From contig MGWK01000098.1 of NCBI GenBank assembly GCA_001800975.1, positions 1 through 35,358 of the forward strand: a DNA stretch of 35,358 bases, given 5' to 3'. Source of the stretch: Flavobacteria bacterium RIFCSPLOWO2_12_FULL_35_11. Its GTDB lineage: Bacteria; Bacteroidota; Bacteroidia; Flavobacteriales; Flavobacteriaceae. Positions 14,730 to 25,237 of the stretch are shown here, one piece after another. The notes below the pieces were generated by a model. That model searched no databases and was not told the DNA's origin. It was given only the letters and a program-made list of their open reading frames with translations. The first letter of the stretch is position 1, and every line of letters starts with the position of its first letter. A program made the position numbers and the translations under genes.

Positions 14730-17597
14730 ATGAACTCAAAAAAACGATTTATTTTAGGGATTTTCTCGCTTTTTACGGTGGCCATATTTGCGCAATCGTA
14801 TCAAGTTACAGGAAAAGTAACAGACTCAGATAACCAGCCATTGCCTGGTGTTTCTGTGACAATTGAAGGAACTTCAAGAGGAACTTCAACAGATTTTAAT
14901 GGTGATTATGCCATTATGGTTCAAAGCAGGGAAAATTTAATATTTTCTTATGTAGGATACAATGAAAAGAAATTAGAAATGGACGGCACAAAAATATTTA
15001 ATGTTGTCATGGTTTCCGGAGTTGAATTACAGGAAGTTGTGGTTGTTGGATCGAGAAATCCAAACAGAACAGCCGTTGATACTGCAGTTCCTGTCGATAT
15101 TATTGATGTAGCTGAACTACTTACGGCAGGGCCGCAAGTAAACTTAAACCAAATATTAAACTATGTGGCACCTTCGTTTACTTCCAACACGCAAACTATT
15201 GCAGATGGAACAGACCATATAGATCCTGCTTCTTTAAGAGGTTTGGGTCCTGATCAGGTTTTGGTTTTAATCAATGGAAAAAGAAGACACAATTCATCTT
15301 TGATCAATGTGAATGGAACATTTGGCCGAGGAAGTGTTGGTACCGATTTAAATACGATACCTGCTGCATCTATTGAGCGCATTGAAGTTTTAAGAGATGG
15401 CGCTGCGGCACAATATGGCTCTGATGCCATTGCTGGTGTTATTAACATTGTATTAAAAAGAAGCACGAATATCTTGAATGTTAATGTTACGACAGGCGCT
15501 AATTTTTCAGAAAATTCAAATGAACAAACTGGCGGTGTTGACGGTCAAACAACCAACGTAAGTGCAAATTATGGTTTAGAGTTAGGCGATAAAGGTGGTT
15601 TTATCAACTTTACCGGCGATTTTGACGTTAGAGAAGATTACAATAGAATGAAAGAATGGGAAGGTACCATATTTAATAAGTACAATACTGTTGAAAGGTT
15701 TGCAAATAATGCAGGTTATGATTTATCAAAATTATTGGATGATGACGTTTCTGATGTCATTCAATATGGTAATGCTGCAGGACTAAATTTAAGCCCAAGT
15801 GCCACTAAGGCAGAATTAAGGGATATTTTAAAGGTTGATAACACCGCTGCAGAATTGGCTGCACGTGGTTTGGAAAGAAGTGATTTTAATATGAGGGTTG
15901 GTCAGTCGGCATTGCGTGGTGGACGTTTCTTTGCAAACTTTTCACTTCCATTAAATGATAAAGGTACAGAGTTGTATTCATTTGCAGGTATGAGTTCCAG
16001 AACAGGAAATTCTGCCGGGTTTTATAGATTACCTAATCAAAATAGAACCTACACTCCTATTTATATTAATGGATTTTTACCGGAAATAAATTCACAAATT
16101 AATGATAAATCTTTTTCGGTAGGTATAAAAGGCAAAATTTCTGACTGGGAAGTAGATTTCAGCAATACTTGGGGTAAAAATGCATTTATGTACACCATTG
16201 GAAATACCAGCAATGCATCTATGCAAAATGCATCACCAACACTTTTTGATGCTGGCGGATTCTCATTTGCGCAAAACACAACAAATTTAGATGTAAGTCA
16301 ATTTTTTGAAGATACAATGGCTGGTTTAAACATTGCTTTCGGCGCTGAATATCGTTTGGAAAACTATGAAATTATAGCTGGTGAATTGCCGTCTTATGCA
16401 CAATATACTGCTGATGGACAAGTGATAACTTTGCCATCTCAATCCTCTTCAGTTGACTTCTTTGGAAGCGGAAGACCAGGTGGGGCTCAAGTATTCCCAG
16501 GATTTTCGCCATCTAACGAATTGTCCCGCGGAAGAAGCAGTGTTGCCGGTTATTTTGATTTAGAAGCTGATGTTAGCGAAAATTTATTATTGAGTGGTGC
16601 CGTACGTTATGAAGACTATTCTGATTTTGGCTCAACCTTAAATTTTAAATTGGCCACAAGAATCAAAGCCGGTGAAAATACCAATATTAGAGCCGCATTA
16701 AATACTGGCTTTAGGGCACCATCTTTACACCAGTTGAATTTTAATTCAACTTCCACAATTTTTGGAGCAAATGGAGTTCCTCAAGAAGTTGGTACTTTTT
16801 CTAATGACAGCAGGGCTGCCAAATTATTGGGAATACCGCAATTAAAGGAGGAAACTTCTCAAAGTGTGAGCGTTGGATTTACCTCTAAATTACCTGAAGC
16901 CAATTTAACTTTTACTGTTGATGGCTATTTTGTGGCAATTGATGACAGGGTTATTTATACTGGTCAATTTAAAGGACCGGGAACTGGAACAGAATTAGAT
17001 AATTTATTATCACAAGCAAATGCTACGGCTGCATCATTTTTTGCGAATGCCATTGATACAGAATCAAAAGGGTTAGATATTGTAATTACTCATGATGCTA
17101 TGCTAGGTAATAATGTAAAATTAAAATCTGATTTATCTGGTACTTTTTCAAAAACTGTAAAAGTTGGAGCTATTAAAGCATCACAAGTATTGGAAGATGC
17201 AGGTTTGGTTGGTACTTATTTTAACGAGCAAAGCAGAATTTATTTAGAAGAAGCTGTACCTAGAACTAAATTTAATTTATCAAATAGTTTAACCACAGAT
17301 AAATTTAATATTTTCTTAAGGAATGTTTGGTTTGGATCTGTAACTGAAGCAACTTCATCAATTCCGGATCAGCAAGTTTTTAGTGCTAAATTGGTTACAG
17401 ATTTATCATTTGGTTATAAAGCCTCAGAAAGCCTGACTTTAACTGTAGGAGCTAATAATTTATTGGATGTATATCCAGATAGAATGGAAACTGAAAATAA
17501 CAGAAGCGGTGGTAGATTTGATTGGTCGAGAAGTACACAACAATTTGGTGTTGCTGGGCGTTTTCTTTTTGCAAGGGTGAATTTTGTACTAAAGTAA
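14730..17597 (+). CDS. TonB-dependent outer-membrane receptor with CarboxypepD_reg-like domain
   Basis: A 955-residue outer-membrane receptor. A signal peptide (about 1-22, [15 protein letters not shown]) is followed by a CarboxypepD_reg-like beta domain (about 25-105: [31 protein letters not shown]), a TonB-box-like [11 protein letters not shown], the plug domain (about 115-235: [49 protein letters not shown]) and the 22-strand barrel to the C-terminus, which ends in aromatic/hydrophobic FARVNFVLK. No SusD-like partner, regulator or enzyme lies beside it, so it is not part of a polysaccharide utilisation locus; its substrate (siderophore, vitamin, peptide or other) cannot be told. A strong terminator follows. 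It is divergent from fabG. Confidence 0.93.
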   Translation: MNSKKRFILGIFSLFTVAIFAQSYQVTGKVTDSDNQPLPGVSVTIEGTSRGTSTDFNGDYAIMVQSRENLIFSYVGYNEKKLEMDGTKIFNVVMVSGVELQEVVVVGSRNPNRTAVDTAVPVDIIDVAELLTAGPQVNLNQILNYVAPSFTSNTQTIADGTDHIDPASLRGLGPDQVLVLINGKRRHNSSLINVNGTFGRGSVGTDLNTIPAASIERIEVLRDGAAAQYGSDAIAGVINIVLKRSTNILNVNVTTGANFSENSNEQTGGVDGQTTNVSANYGLELGDKGGFINFTGDFDVREDYNRMKEWEGTIFNKYNTVERFANNAGYDLSKLLDDDVSDVIQYGNAAGLNLSPSATKAELRDILKVDNTAAELAARGLERSDFNMRVGQSALRGGRFFANFSLPLNDKGTELYSFAGMSSRTGNSAGFYRLPNQNRTYTPIYINGFLPEINSQINDKSFSVGIKGKISDWEVDFSNTWGKNAFMYTIGNTSNASMQNASPTLFDAGGFSFAQNTTNLDVSQFFEDTMAGLNIAFGAEYRLENYEIIAGELPSYAQYTADGQVITLPSQSSSVDFFGSGRPGGAQVFPGFSPSNELSRGRSSVAGYFDLEADVSENLLLSGAVRYEDYSDFGSTLNFKLATRIKAGENTNIRAALNTGFRAPSLHQLNFNSTSTIFGANGVPQEVGTFSNDSRAAKLLGIPQLKEETSQSVSVGFTSKLPEANLTFTVDGYFVAIDDRVIYTGQFKGPGTGTELDNLLSQANATAASFFANAIDTESKGLDIVITHDAMLGNNVKLKSDLSGTFSKTVKVGAIKASQVLEDAGLVGTYFNEQSRIYLEEAVPRTKFNLSNSLTTDKFNIFLRNVWFGSVTEATSSIPDQQVFSAKLVTDLSFGYKASESLTLTVGANNLLDVYPDRMETENNRSGGRFDWSRSTQQFGVAGRFLFARVNFVLK

Positions 17598-17613
17598 AAA
17601 TTTAATTATTAAA

Positions 17614-17650
17614 TAAAAAAGGCTTCCCAAAATTGGGAAGCCTTTTTATT
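17614..17650. terminator. Strong terminator after the TonB-dependent receptor
   Basis: GGCTTCCCAA (17621-17630) pairs with TTGGGAAGCC (17633-17642); the stem continues into A/T tails on both sides. It can also serve the convergent GH31 gene. Confidence 0.9.
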
Positions 17651-17698
17651 TTTAATGTCATTAAACTTGTGTTCCTATTAAAAAATTGCAACTGCTCT

Positions 17699-20116
17699 TT
17701 ACTCTAATATTATTGCTTTTCTTCCAATAATATGAAGCTCTGTAAATTCCTTTGAAATCACCAATATATTTCCCATTAAACTAGTTGTTAAATCAATTTT
17801 AACATTATCAACTTCCACTTTTTTGATTTCAAAAGGCAATCCGATTAAATTAATTTCAAAAGTTTCGTATGACGTAATAAACTTCCCTGATTTAAATTGC
17901 TGAATGGTCAAGGAATCTTCTTTGCCTAAAATATTGAAATCTCTTAAGCTAAACCTCCCTTTTTTATAATCGAATCCATCCTGTGCATCTTCATAAACCT
18001 GGGATTTTTCTTTTCCCAATTTATAAAAGACATCCAAATGAAGTTCTGTTATTTCCTTTTCTCCAACATATTGCTGAATAGGATATTTTGGAATGATGGC
18101 GCCTTCTTTCACAAATATTGGCATACTGTCCAAATCGGCATCAACCCAAACTTCATTTCCTCCTTTTACCATTGAATTGTCCCAGAAATTATACCAATTT
18201 CCTTCGGGCACGTACATTCTTCTTCCTTTGGCATTTGGTTCTGTAATTGGACAAGCCAGTATTTTTTCGCCGAAAACAAATTCGTCATTTCTGTAATGTG
18301 TTTGCACATCTGCCTGATCATATAAAACCAACGATTTCAAAATTGGAATGCCTTCCGTGGCATAACGCCAAAATGCCGTGTATAAATAAGGCAACAATTG
18401 ATACCTGATTTCAATGAATTTTCTGACAATGTCAGTAATATTATCGCCAAAAGCCCAAGGTTCCTGATCGCCATGGTCACCAGATGAATGGGTTCTGCAA
18501 AATGGATGAAAAATTCCCAACTGAATCCAGCGTGCGTAAAGTTCGCCGTTGGGTTGCTCTGCAAATCCGCCAATATCTGAGCCAACAAATGAAAATCCCG
18601 ACATACACATGCGTTGCGCCTGCAAATTTGCGATAGTTAAATGTTCCCATGACGCCACATTATCGCCTGTCCAAGTTGAAGTATAACGTTGGGTTCCCGA
18701 ATAAGCAGCTCTGGTAATCACAAAAGGGCGTTTTGGATAAGAAAATTTCTTTAATCCTTGGTAAGTGGCTCTTGCCATTTGCATCCCATAAATGTTGTGC
18801 GCTTTTCTATGACTGCATTCATTTCCGTCGTAGTCATGCCTTACATCATCCGGAAAAGTTTTTCCCGGAACATCCATAATTGCGGGTTCATTCATATCAT
18901 TCCACACGCCTTTTACCCCAATTTCTTCAATAAGTTCCTTAAACAAACCCGACCACCATTCGCGTACTTCAGGTTTGGTGAAATCGGGAAAATAGCATTC
19001 GCCCGGCCAAACTTTTCCTTTCATGTACGGACCGTCTGCACGTTTGCAAAAATAATCTTTCTCCAGGCCTTCTTTAAAAACGCTGTAATCATTGTCTATT
19101 TTGATTCCTGGATCTATAATAGCCACGGTTTTAAAACCATTATCGGCCAATTCCTTCACCATTCTTTTCGGATCAGGAAAATATTCTTTGTTCCAAGTAA
19201 AACATCTAAATCCTTCCATATAATCGATGTCTAAATAAATGGCATCACAAGGAATTTTTAAATCTCTAAATTTATTGGTGACTTCTTTTACGTTTGATTC
19301 CGGGTAATAACTCCATTTACATTGGTGGTAACCCAAAGCCCAAAGTGGCGGCAATTCGTGCGGCTTTCCAGTTAAATCGGTATAATTTGAAACTACTTCT
19401 CCCATTTCCGGACCATAAAAAAAGTAATAGTTCATTTCACCTCCCTGAGCCCAAAAACTGGTGACATTTCTTCGTTCTTGACAAAAATCAAAAAAAGATC
19501 GAAAAGTATTGTCGAAAAATATGCCGTATGCTTTCCCGTGATGAAGACCTGTATAAAATGGAATCGCTTTATAAATTGGATCGGTATCTTTATTAAATGC
19601 ATAAGAATCTGTTACCCAATTTTCAAATCTTTTGCTCTTTAAATTTAAGGCAACCGGCTTATCTCCCAACCCGTAATAGCTTTCTTTCTCTTGGGAATTT
19701 TTAGACATTTTTACAATATTTCCTCCAAACTCATAACTTTCTTCCCAATGAAATCCAAGTTCATCTTCTGAAATAAGGGTATTATCAATTGCGTCAAAAA
19801 TTGATTTTCTCATATCTTCTTTTGAAATATGACAAATTAATTTTGAAGTTGTAATGATATATTTACTTTCGTCTTCGGTTACTTCAAGATGATTAAAACC
19901 CCTGCTAGCATAACGCGTTATAGCATAAGAAAAATCGTTCTCAAAAATTGATGTTGTGGTATAACGAAATCGCAACACACTGTCTCTCTGGATAGTAAGT
20001 TGTAAAACCACATTATTTTCACTCGTAAAATAAAGGGTGTCAACGTCTTTTTTATAGGATATTATTTTTGAAGGAAATTGATTTCCTTTGTTTTCTAATT
20101 CGGTGTTTAAAATCAT
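17699..20116 (-). CDS. GH31 alpha-glucosidase
   Basis: An 805-residue glycoside hydrolase of family 31. After an N-terminal beta-sandwich (to about 240), the catalytic barrel carries the nucleophile Asp407 in WNDMNEP (405-411) and the acid/base region RTHSSGDHGDQEPW, plus WTGDNVASWEHL and FVGSDIGGF. A C-terminal beta domain follows. There is no signal peptide, so it is most likely cytoplasmic and cleaves alpha-linked glucose from maltodextrins or glycogen ends. It is last of four co-directional glycogen genes but stands 127 bases after glgB and has its own exact -7 box, so it may be transcribed both with the operon and alone. Confidence 0.93.
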   Translation of the reverse strand: MILNTELENKGNQFPSKIISYKKDVDTLYFTSENNVVLQLTIQRDSVLRFRYTTTSIFENDFSYAITRYASRGFNHLEVTEDESKYIITTSKLICHISKEDMRKSIFDAIDNTLISEDELGFHWEESYEFGGNIVKMSKNSQEKESYYGLGDKPVALNLKSKRFENWVTDSYAFNKDTDPIYKAIPFYTGLHHGKAYGIFFDNTFRSFFDFCQERRNVTSFWAQGGEMNYYFFYGPEMGEVVSNYTDLTGKPHELPPLWALGYHQCKWSYYPESNVKEVTNKFRDLKIPCDAIYLDIDYMEGFRCFTWNKEYFPDPKRMVKELADNGFKTVAIIDPGIKIDNDYSVFKEGLEKDYFCKRADGPYMKGKVWPGECYFPDFTKPEVREWWSGLFKELIEEIGVKGVWNDMNEPAIMDVPGKTFPDDVRHDYDGNECSHRKAHNIYGMQMARATYQGLKKFSYPKRPFVITRAAYSGTQRYTSTWTGDNVASWEHLTIANLQAQRMCMSGFSFVGSDIGGFAEQPNGELYARWIQLGIFHPFCRTHSSGDHGDQEPWAFGDNITDIVRKFIEIRYQLLPYLYTAFWRYATEGIPILKSLVLYDQADVQTHYRNDEFVFGEKILACPITEPNAKGRRMYVPEGNWYNFWDNSMVKGGNEVWVDADLDSMPIFVKEGAIIPKYPIQQYVGEKEITELHLDVFYKLGKEKSQVYEDAQDGFDYKKGRFSLRDFNILGKEDSLTIQQFKSGKFITSYETFEINLIGLPFEIKKVEVDNVKIDLTTSLMGNILVISKEFTELHIIGRKAIILE

Positions 20117-20140
20117 AAATTAAATTATTTGATCAAAGTG

Positions 20141-20148
20141 CAAACGTA
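20141..20148 (-). promoter_or_regulatory. Promoter for the GH31 gene
   Basis: On the minus strand this reads TACGTTTG, an exact TAnnTTTG match, with TTTA 19 bases upstream close to the -33 TTTG consensus. It is 24 bases before the ATG. Confidence 0.55.
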
Positions 20149-20191
20149 CTAAAATAAATAATTTAATAAATATTATTTTTATTAAAAATAT

Positions 20192-20237
20192 TACCGCTTT
20201 ATTAACATAAATGTAAAATTAATGCCATTAAGCGGTA
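20192..20237 (-). other. Large hairpin after glgB
   Basis: TACCGCTT (20192-20199) and AAGCGGTA (20230-20237) form an 8-bp stem around a 30-base loop that has a further ATTAA/TTAAT pairing. On the minus strand it starts a few bases after the glgB stop and is followed by TATTTTT, so it may partly end or stabilise the glg mRNA. Confidence 0.4.
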
Positions 20238-20243
20238 TAAAAT

Positions 20244-22151
20244 TTAACAGAATTTTAAAATTGAGATTCCAAGTGGCGGCAAAACAAGAGTAGCCGAATA
20301 TTCCTTAGAATTCTTGGATTGTTTCTTAATTGTAATTTTTTCAGCATTAACAAGGCCACTTCCTCCATATTTTTGGTGATTGCTGTTAAATACTTCCTGT
20401 AATTTTCCTTTTCTTGGAACACAAATTTTATAATTTTCCAATGTTTGCGGCGAAAAATTGCAGATCACCAACACATCATCTTTCGAGTCATTCCCTTTTC
20501 TTAAATAGGAAATCACTGAATTTTCTGAATCATCATAACTTACCCATTCAAAGCCTTCATAGCTAAAACCTTTTTCAAATAAAGCAGGCGTGGATTTATA
20601 AAATAAGTTTAAATCTTTGAAATAATTTTGCGTGTTTTTATGCGGATAAAACTCCAATAAATTCCAATCCAGGCTTTTTTGAAAATTCCATTCTTCATAA
20701 TGCCCAAATTCACTTCCCATAAACAACAATTTGGTGCCAGGATGCGTAAACATATAGCCATACAACAAACGAAGATTTGCAAAACGTTGCCATTCATCGC
20801 CGGGCATACGTCCTAAAATGGTTTTTTTGCCATGCACCACTTCATCATGCGACAACGGCAACATAAAATTCTCAGTAAAAGCGTAGGTTAAACTGAACGT
20901 AATTTCATTTTGATGGTATCTTCTGTAAATAGTATCTTTAGAAAAATAGTCTAAAGTATCGTGCATCCATCCCATCATCCATTTCATTCCAAAGCCCAAT
21001 CCTCCCATAAAAGTTGGTTTGGAAACCATAGGAAATGCCGTAGATTCTTCTGCGATAGTTTGCACATCGGGAAAAGATTTATAGACTTCTTCATTCAATT
21101 CTTTCAAAAATAAAACTGCATCTAAATTTTCATTTCCGCCATAAATATTTGGCTCCCATTCACCATCTTCACGCGAATAATCGAGAAATAACATAGAAGC
21201 CACAGCATCTACGCGCAATCCGTCTGCATGAAATTGTTCCAGCCAAAAAATAGCATTGCTGATTAAAAAAGAACGAACTTCATTTCTTCCGTAGTTAAAA
21301 ATAAGGCTTTTCCAATCCTGGTGATAACCTTTTCGCTTATCTGGATGTTCATATAAATTTGAACCATCAAAATAACCTAAACCGTGTGCATCTTCAGGAA
21401 AATGTGATGGTACCCAATCTAATATAATCCCTATGTCGCTTTGGTGAAATTTATCGACCAAATATTTTAATTCTTCAGGATATCCAAAACGAGAAGTTGG
21501 CGCAAAATAGCCTGTAATTTGATATCCCCAAGATGGATCATACGGATATTCCATAATCGGCATAAATTCTACGTGCGTAAAATTCATCTCTTTTACATAA
21601 GTCACCAATTCATCTGCCAATTCCTCATAAGACAAAGACCTATTTTCTTGCGTATTTTTTCTCCAAGAACCCAAATGAACTTCATAAACAGAATAAGGCG
21701 CATCCAACGCATTGTTTTTTATGCGCGTATGCATCCAGCTTTTATCTTCCCATTTGTATTTGTCTTCCCAAACTACTGAGGCTGTTTTTGGAGGATGTTC
21801 GCACCTTCGGGCATAAGGATCGGCTTTTTCGGAAACGTAATTATTGATGTTTGAATATATTTTGTATTTGTACAAATTTCCTTTTCCCACTGCAGGAATA
21901 AATCCTTCCCAAATACCAGAAGAATCCCAGCGAACATTTAGTTGATGTTCCCCTTCTAACCAATAATTAAAATCACCAATTACCGAAACTTGCTTTGCGC
22001 TTGGTGCCCAAACAGCAAAATAAGTGCCTTTAACACCATTTAAAGTAACTATATGAGAACCAAATTTTTCATACAATCGATAATGTTTTCCGCTTTTAAA
22101 TAAACTGATGTCAAAATCTGTAAAAAGGCTGTGAGTAATTACATTCGTCAT
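20244..22151 (-). CDS. glgB: 1,4-alpha-glucan branching enzyme
   Basis: A 635-residue GH13 enzyme that makes the alpha-1,6 branches of glycogen. A CBM48 module (about 35-105: GTYFAVWAPSAKQVSVIGDFNYW) is followed by the catalytic barrel with Asp315 (DGLRVDAVASM, nucleophile), Glu368 (TIAEES, acid/base) and Asp436 (LPLSHDEVVHGK, transition-state stabiliser), and a C-terminal beta domain (about 530-635). It is the shorter branching-enzyme form, without the extra N-terminal module seen in E. coli. It starts three bases after glgC, so translation is probably coupled. Confidence 0.96.
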   Translation of the reverse strand: MTNVITHSLFTDFDISLFKSGKHYRLYEKFGSHIVTLNGVKGTYFAVWAPSAKQVSVIGDFNYWLEGEHQLNVRWDSSGIWEGFIPAVGKGNLYKYKIYSNINNYVSEKADPYARRCEHPPKTASVVWEDKYKWEDKSWMHTRIKNNALDAPYSVYEVHLGSWRKNTQENRSLSYEELADELVTYVKEMNFTHVEFMPIMEYPYDPSWGYQITGYFAPTSRFGYPEELKYLVDKFHQSDIGIILDWVPSHFPEDAHGLGYFDGSNLYEHPDKRKGYHQDWKSLIFNYGRNEVRSFLISNAIFWLEQFHADGLRVDAVASMLFLDYSREDGEWEPNIYGGNENLDAVLFLKELNEEVYKSFPDVQTIAEESTAFPMVSKPTFMGGLGFGMKWMMGWMHDTLDYFSKDTIYRRYHQNEITFSLTYAFTENFMLPLSHDEVVHGKKTILGRMPGDEWQRFANLRLLYGYMFTHPGTKLLFMGSEFGHYEEWNFQKSLDWNLLEFYPHKNTQNYFKDLNLFYKSTPALFEKGFSYEGFEWVSYDDSENSVISYLRKGNDSKDDVLVICNFSPQTLENYKICVPRKGKLQEVFNSNHQKYGGSGLVNAEKITIKKQSKNSKEYSATLVLPPLGISILKFC

Positions 22152-22154
22152 AAA

Positions 22155-23417
22155 TTAAATTATAAACCCGTTTGGAATTAATGCACCTTTTTTAACGACA
22201 ACTATGCCATCTCGTATAACATAAGTATTTGTTTCTGTATCTTTAAGATGTTTGCCGCCATTAATTCGCACATCGTTGCCAATGCAGCAATTTTTATCTA
22301 AAATTGCATTTTTTATGAAGCAACGTTTGCCAATTCCCATAGAAACGATTTTTTCATCTACAATATGTTCAAGAGGTTGGTAATAATCAGATCCCATCAT
22401 ATAGGTATTGATTATTGTCGATTCTTTATCAATTCTTGAACGAACACCAATTACCGAATGTTCAATTTTTCCTGCATTTATAATGCAACCATCAGCAATA
22501 ACGGTTTTATCCAAAACGGTACCTGAAATTTTTGTGGTAGGCAGCATCCTGGCATGGGTATAAATACGCTTTTTTGTGCTGTACAAATCAAACTTCGGAA
22601 AATCATCCGTCAACCCTAAATTTGCTTCAAAAAAGGAATCTATATTTCCAATATCCGTCCAGTAGCCCTCATATTGAAAACTCGCAACTTTATGTTTACC
22701 AATGGCTTGCGGAATAATTTCTTTGCCAAAATCATTGGTGTCGGGATTGCCCATCAACTCAATAAGAAGGTCTCTGTTAAAAATATAAATACCCATAGAA
22801 GCCAAATAATTACGCCCTTCTTTTTTCATTTCATCACTAACTTCTGATGTCCAATCCGGTAACAAATCAGCAGCAGGTTTTTCAATAAATGAGGTAATTT
22901 CATCATTTTCATTTGTTTTTAAAATTCCAAATGAAGTGGCATCTTTTGCATTGACAGGAATTGTTGCAATAGAAATAGCTGCATTCATTTTAACATGTTT
23001 TTCAACCATTTCCTCAAAATCCATTTGATACAATTGATCTCCTGACAATATCAAGGCATAATCAAAATCATGGTTTAAAAAATGGTGCATACTTTGCCTA
23101 ACCGCATCAGCCGTACCCTGAAACCATGTGCTGTTTCCCGGAGTTTGCTCGGCTGCCAAAACATCAACAAAGGCTGAACTGAAAAAACTGAAATGATAGG
23201 TGTTTTTAATGTGCCTGTTTAATGAGGCCGAATTAAATTGGGTTAGCACAAACATACGCTTGATGTCTGAATTAATACAATTCGAGATTGGGATATCCAC
23301 CAACCTATATTTACCGGCAATTGGCACGGCAGGTTTAGACCGCGTCTCTGTTAATGGGTGTAATCTTGATCCCTGACCGCCACCTAAAATAATTCCTAAA
23401 ACTTTTTTCCCTACCAT
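22155..23417 (-). CDS. glgC: Glucose-1-phosphate adenylyltransferase
   Basis: A 420-residue ADP-glucose pyrophosphorylase, the committed step of glycogen synthesis. The N-terminal nucleotide-binding signature is GIILGGGQGSRLHPLTETRSKPAVPIAGKYRLVDIPISNC (written in parts: GGGQGSRLHPLT, then RSKPAVPIAGKYRLVD). Next come WFQGTADAVRQ, ILSGDQLYQMD with the metal Asp, and a C-terminal left-handed beta-helix of hexapeptide type (about 290-420, IINAGKIEHSVIGVRSRI). Family members are allosterically controlled by glycolytic intermediates. It lies between glgA and glgB with three-base gaps on each side. Confidence 0.96.
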   Translation of the reverse strand: MVGKKVLGIILGGGQGSRLHPLTETRSKPAVPIAGKYRLVDIPISNCINSDIKRMFVLTQFNSASLNRHIKNTYHFSFFSSAFVDVLAAEQTPGNSTWFQGTADAVRQSMHHFLNHDFDYALILSGDQLYQMDFEEMVEKHVKMNAAISIATIPVNAKDATSFGILKTNENDEITSFIEKPAADLLPDWTSEVSDEMKKEGRNYLASMGIYIFNRDLLIELMGNPDTNDFGKEIIPQAIGKHKVASFQYEGYWTDIGNIDSFFEANLGLTDDFPKFDLYSTKKRIYTHARMLPTTKISGTVLDKTVIADGCIINAGKIEHSVIGVRSRIDKESTIINTYMMGSDYYQPLEHIVDEKIVSMGIGKRCFIKNAILDKNCCIGNDVRINGGKHLKDTETNTYVIRDGIVVVKKGALIPNGFII

Positions 23418-23420
23418 AAC

Positions 23421-24830
23421 TTACTGATTTAATGATTTATATAAATTGATATATGCCAATGCCGATGCATCCCAAGAATGGTCGATACCCATTATTTTTT
23501 TTCTTATTTTCTTGTATTTTTCTTGATTTTCAAACAACTTCGCCCCTCTTTCAATCGCTTCTGTGATTTCTGAAACTGTAACTTCTTTATGGCAAATTCC
23601 AAATCCTCCCTTTTCTGAAATATCAACAACAGTGTCTTTTAAACCTCCAATACTTCTCACAATTGGAATTGAACCATATCGCAAAGCGTACATTTGGTTC
23701 AATCCGCAAGGTTCTACCCTTGAAGGCATCAATATAAAATCGGCTCCCGCATATACAATATGCGCCAACTTTTCATTATATCCAACAAAAGCGTTGTAAG
23801 AACCCACATAATCCTTTTTTAGTTCAATCAAATCTGCTTCAACAGCATCATTTCCCGAACCCAGTAAAAATATGGAAATATTGCCTTTTTGAAGGGCTTT
23901 TTTGAAAGTTTCTGGAAATAAATCGGCGCCTTTTTCGCCTACCAATCGCCCAATAAATGCAAAAAGCGGTTTCTCAAAATCCAAATTATAATGACTGCAA
24001 AGCCATTTTTTATTGACTTCTCTTCCTGATTCTACATTATTTATATTGTAATTTTCCACCAAATAGGCATCCGTTTCGGGATTCCACACTTCCCAATCTA
24101 TTCCGTTTAAAATTCCCGTGCATTTTGCACTTTCATGACTTAATAAGGTTTCCAGTCCATTGGCAGCTTTCTTCAATTCTTCCATATAACTAGGGGAAAC
24201 TGTGGTCACTTTCCAAGCGCATTTTATGGCAGATGCAAGCGGATTGATACTTCCGTCCCAATCTAACAAGCCAACATTGCTAAAATTAAATTCAGGAATT
24301 AAACCTACTTTATCATGGGAAAACCAACCCTGATATTGCGCATTGTGAATGGTAAGTACCGTCGGAATATTTTTTAACGCCTCATAATCGATGCTTCGCG
24401 TCATCATAAAAGGAATCAGTCCGGTATGATGGTCGTGACAATGCACCGTTGTTGGTTTTTCATCCCAAGTAAGCATCCAATTTAAAGCAGCAATCTGAAA
24501 TGCCAAAAACCTTTCGGTATCATCAAAAGAATACACAAAATCCGTGAACAACAATTCAGGAACATCCACCAAATAAAGGTTAAAACCTAGATTATTATTG
24601 TTCAAAGTTTTAATTTGATAGGAATATTCTTGTTTTCCCAAATTTAATTTTGAAGTAAATATTACAGTAAACTCCTCATTTTTAGTGAATTTATTGTCAT
24701 AAAAAGGCATAATTACTTCCGCAGTGAAACCCGCGTCATTTTGGTATTTTGGAAGCGCTCCCACCACGTCGGCCAAACCGCCAACTTTTGCAACGGGATA
24801 ACATTCTGCACTTACATGTGTAATTTTCAT
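23421..24830 (-). CDS. glgA: Glycogen synthase (ADP-glucose, GT5)
   Basis: A 469-residue GT5 glycosyltransferase that extends alpha-1,4-glucan from ADP-glucose. The N-terminal KVGGLADVVGALPK holds the Lys-x-Gly-Gly ADP-glucose site; PTVLTIHNAQYQGWF and VTTVSPSYMEEL are typical of the first Rossmann domain. In the second domain IGRLVGEKGADLF and MPSRVEPCGLNQMYALRYGSIPIVRSIGGLKDTV form the donor site. It is the first gene of the operon glgA-glgC-glgB-(GH31). No exact -7 box lies directly upstream; the promoter may be within the repeat-like stretch 24.85-25.02 kb. Confidence 0.96.
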   Translation of the reverse strand: MKITHVSAECYPVAKVGGLADVVGALPKYQNDAGFTAEVIMPFYDNKFTKNEEFTVIFTSKLNLGKQEYSYQIKTLNNNNLGFNLYLVDVPELLFTDFVYSFDDTERFLAFQIAALNWMLTWDEKPTTVHCHDHHTGLIPFMMTRSIDYEALKNIPTVLTIHNAQYQGWFSHDKVGLIPEFNFSNVGLLDWDGSINPLASAIKCAWKVTTVSPSYMEELKKAANGLETLLSHESAKCTGILNGIDWEVWNPETDAYLVENYNINNVESGREVNKKWLCSHYNLDFEKPLFAFIGRLVGEKGADLFPETFKKALQKGNISIFLLGSGNDAVEADLIELKKDYVGSYNAFVGYNEKLAHIVYAGADFILMPSRVEPCGLNQMYALRYGSIPIVRSIGGLKDTVVDISEKGGFGICHKEVTVSEITEAIERGAKLFENQEKYKKIRKKIMGIDHSWDASALAYINLYKSLNQ

Positions 24831-24875
24831 ATTTGGTAATTTATTTTACTGCTTAATTGTTCAATTAATTTAAAA

Positions 24876-25020
24876 AACGCCTTAATAAATTGGGCGTTCC
24901 CGCTAAAAAGCGGTCGGGCTTTTCATTACAATCCGTCATTGCAAGCAGAGCGTGGCAATCTGCTGATCATATTGTTGAACCAACTCGCAATGCCGGGATT
25001 TTCATTTTAATCCCTAACGC
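24876..25020. repeat. Hairpin-rich intergenic element, likely dispersed repeat
   Basis: A GC-richer island in an AT-rich gap (24831-25237, no gene). Pairings: AACGCC (24876-24881) with GGCGTT (24893-24898); CCGCT (24900-24904) with AGCGG (24909-24913); AGCAGA (24944-24949) with TCTGCT (24959-24964); GGGATT (24995-25000) with AATCCC (25009-25014). It includes GTCATTGCAAGC...GTGGCAATC (24935-24960), like palindromic repeats found in many bacterial genomes. From memory, GGGCGTTCCC...GGTCGGGCTTT...ATCCCTAACGC recurs in flavobacterial genomes; only one copy is in this window. Confidence 0.5.
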
Positions 25021-25171
25021 ACATAAAAACTAAACCACAAAAGATTGCCCTATTCAACTAAAAAAACGCTCTCAATAGCTGGATTTATTCATAAATATGA
25101 AAAATGAAATTACAAAAAAATCTTTAATAAGTAAAGTTTTTAAAATATATATTTTTTAAAAACAGGCAGAA

Positions 25172-25211
25172 ACAAAAAAGAGGGAAATTTTTCAATTTCC
25201 CTCTTTTTTGT
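25172..25211. terminator. Terminator after aconitase
   Basis: A perfect 18-bp stem (25172-25189 with 25194-25211) around TTTC, core AGAGGGAAATT/AATTTCCCTCT, with A/T runs at both ends. It lies about 27 bases past the aconitase stop on the minus strand. Confidence 0.9.
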
Positions 25212-25237
25212 TTAATGTTTCAAGTAAATTATTAAAG

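Noticed and set aside
18758-19234. 158-aa plus-strand ORF inside the GH31 gene
   Set aside because: Shadow of the catalytic domain on the opposite strand; composition (His, Phe, Ile-rich) is typical of antisense frames here.
24876-25020. Integron attC site
   Set aside because: The ends recall GTT/AAC core sites, but the 7-base consensus (RYYYAAC/GTTRRRY) is not met and no integrase or cassette ORF is near.
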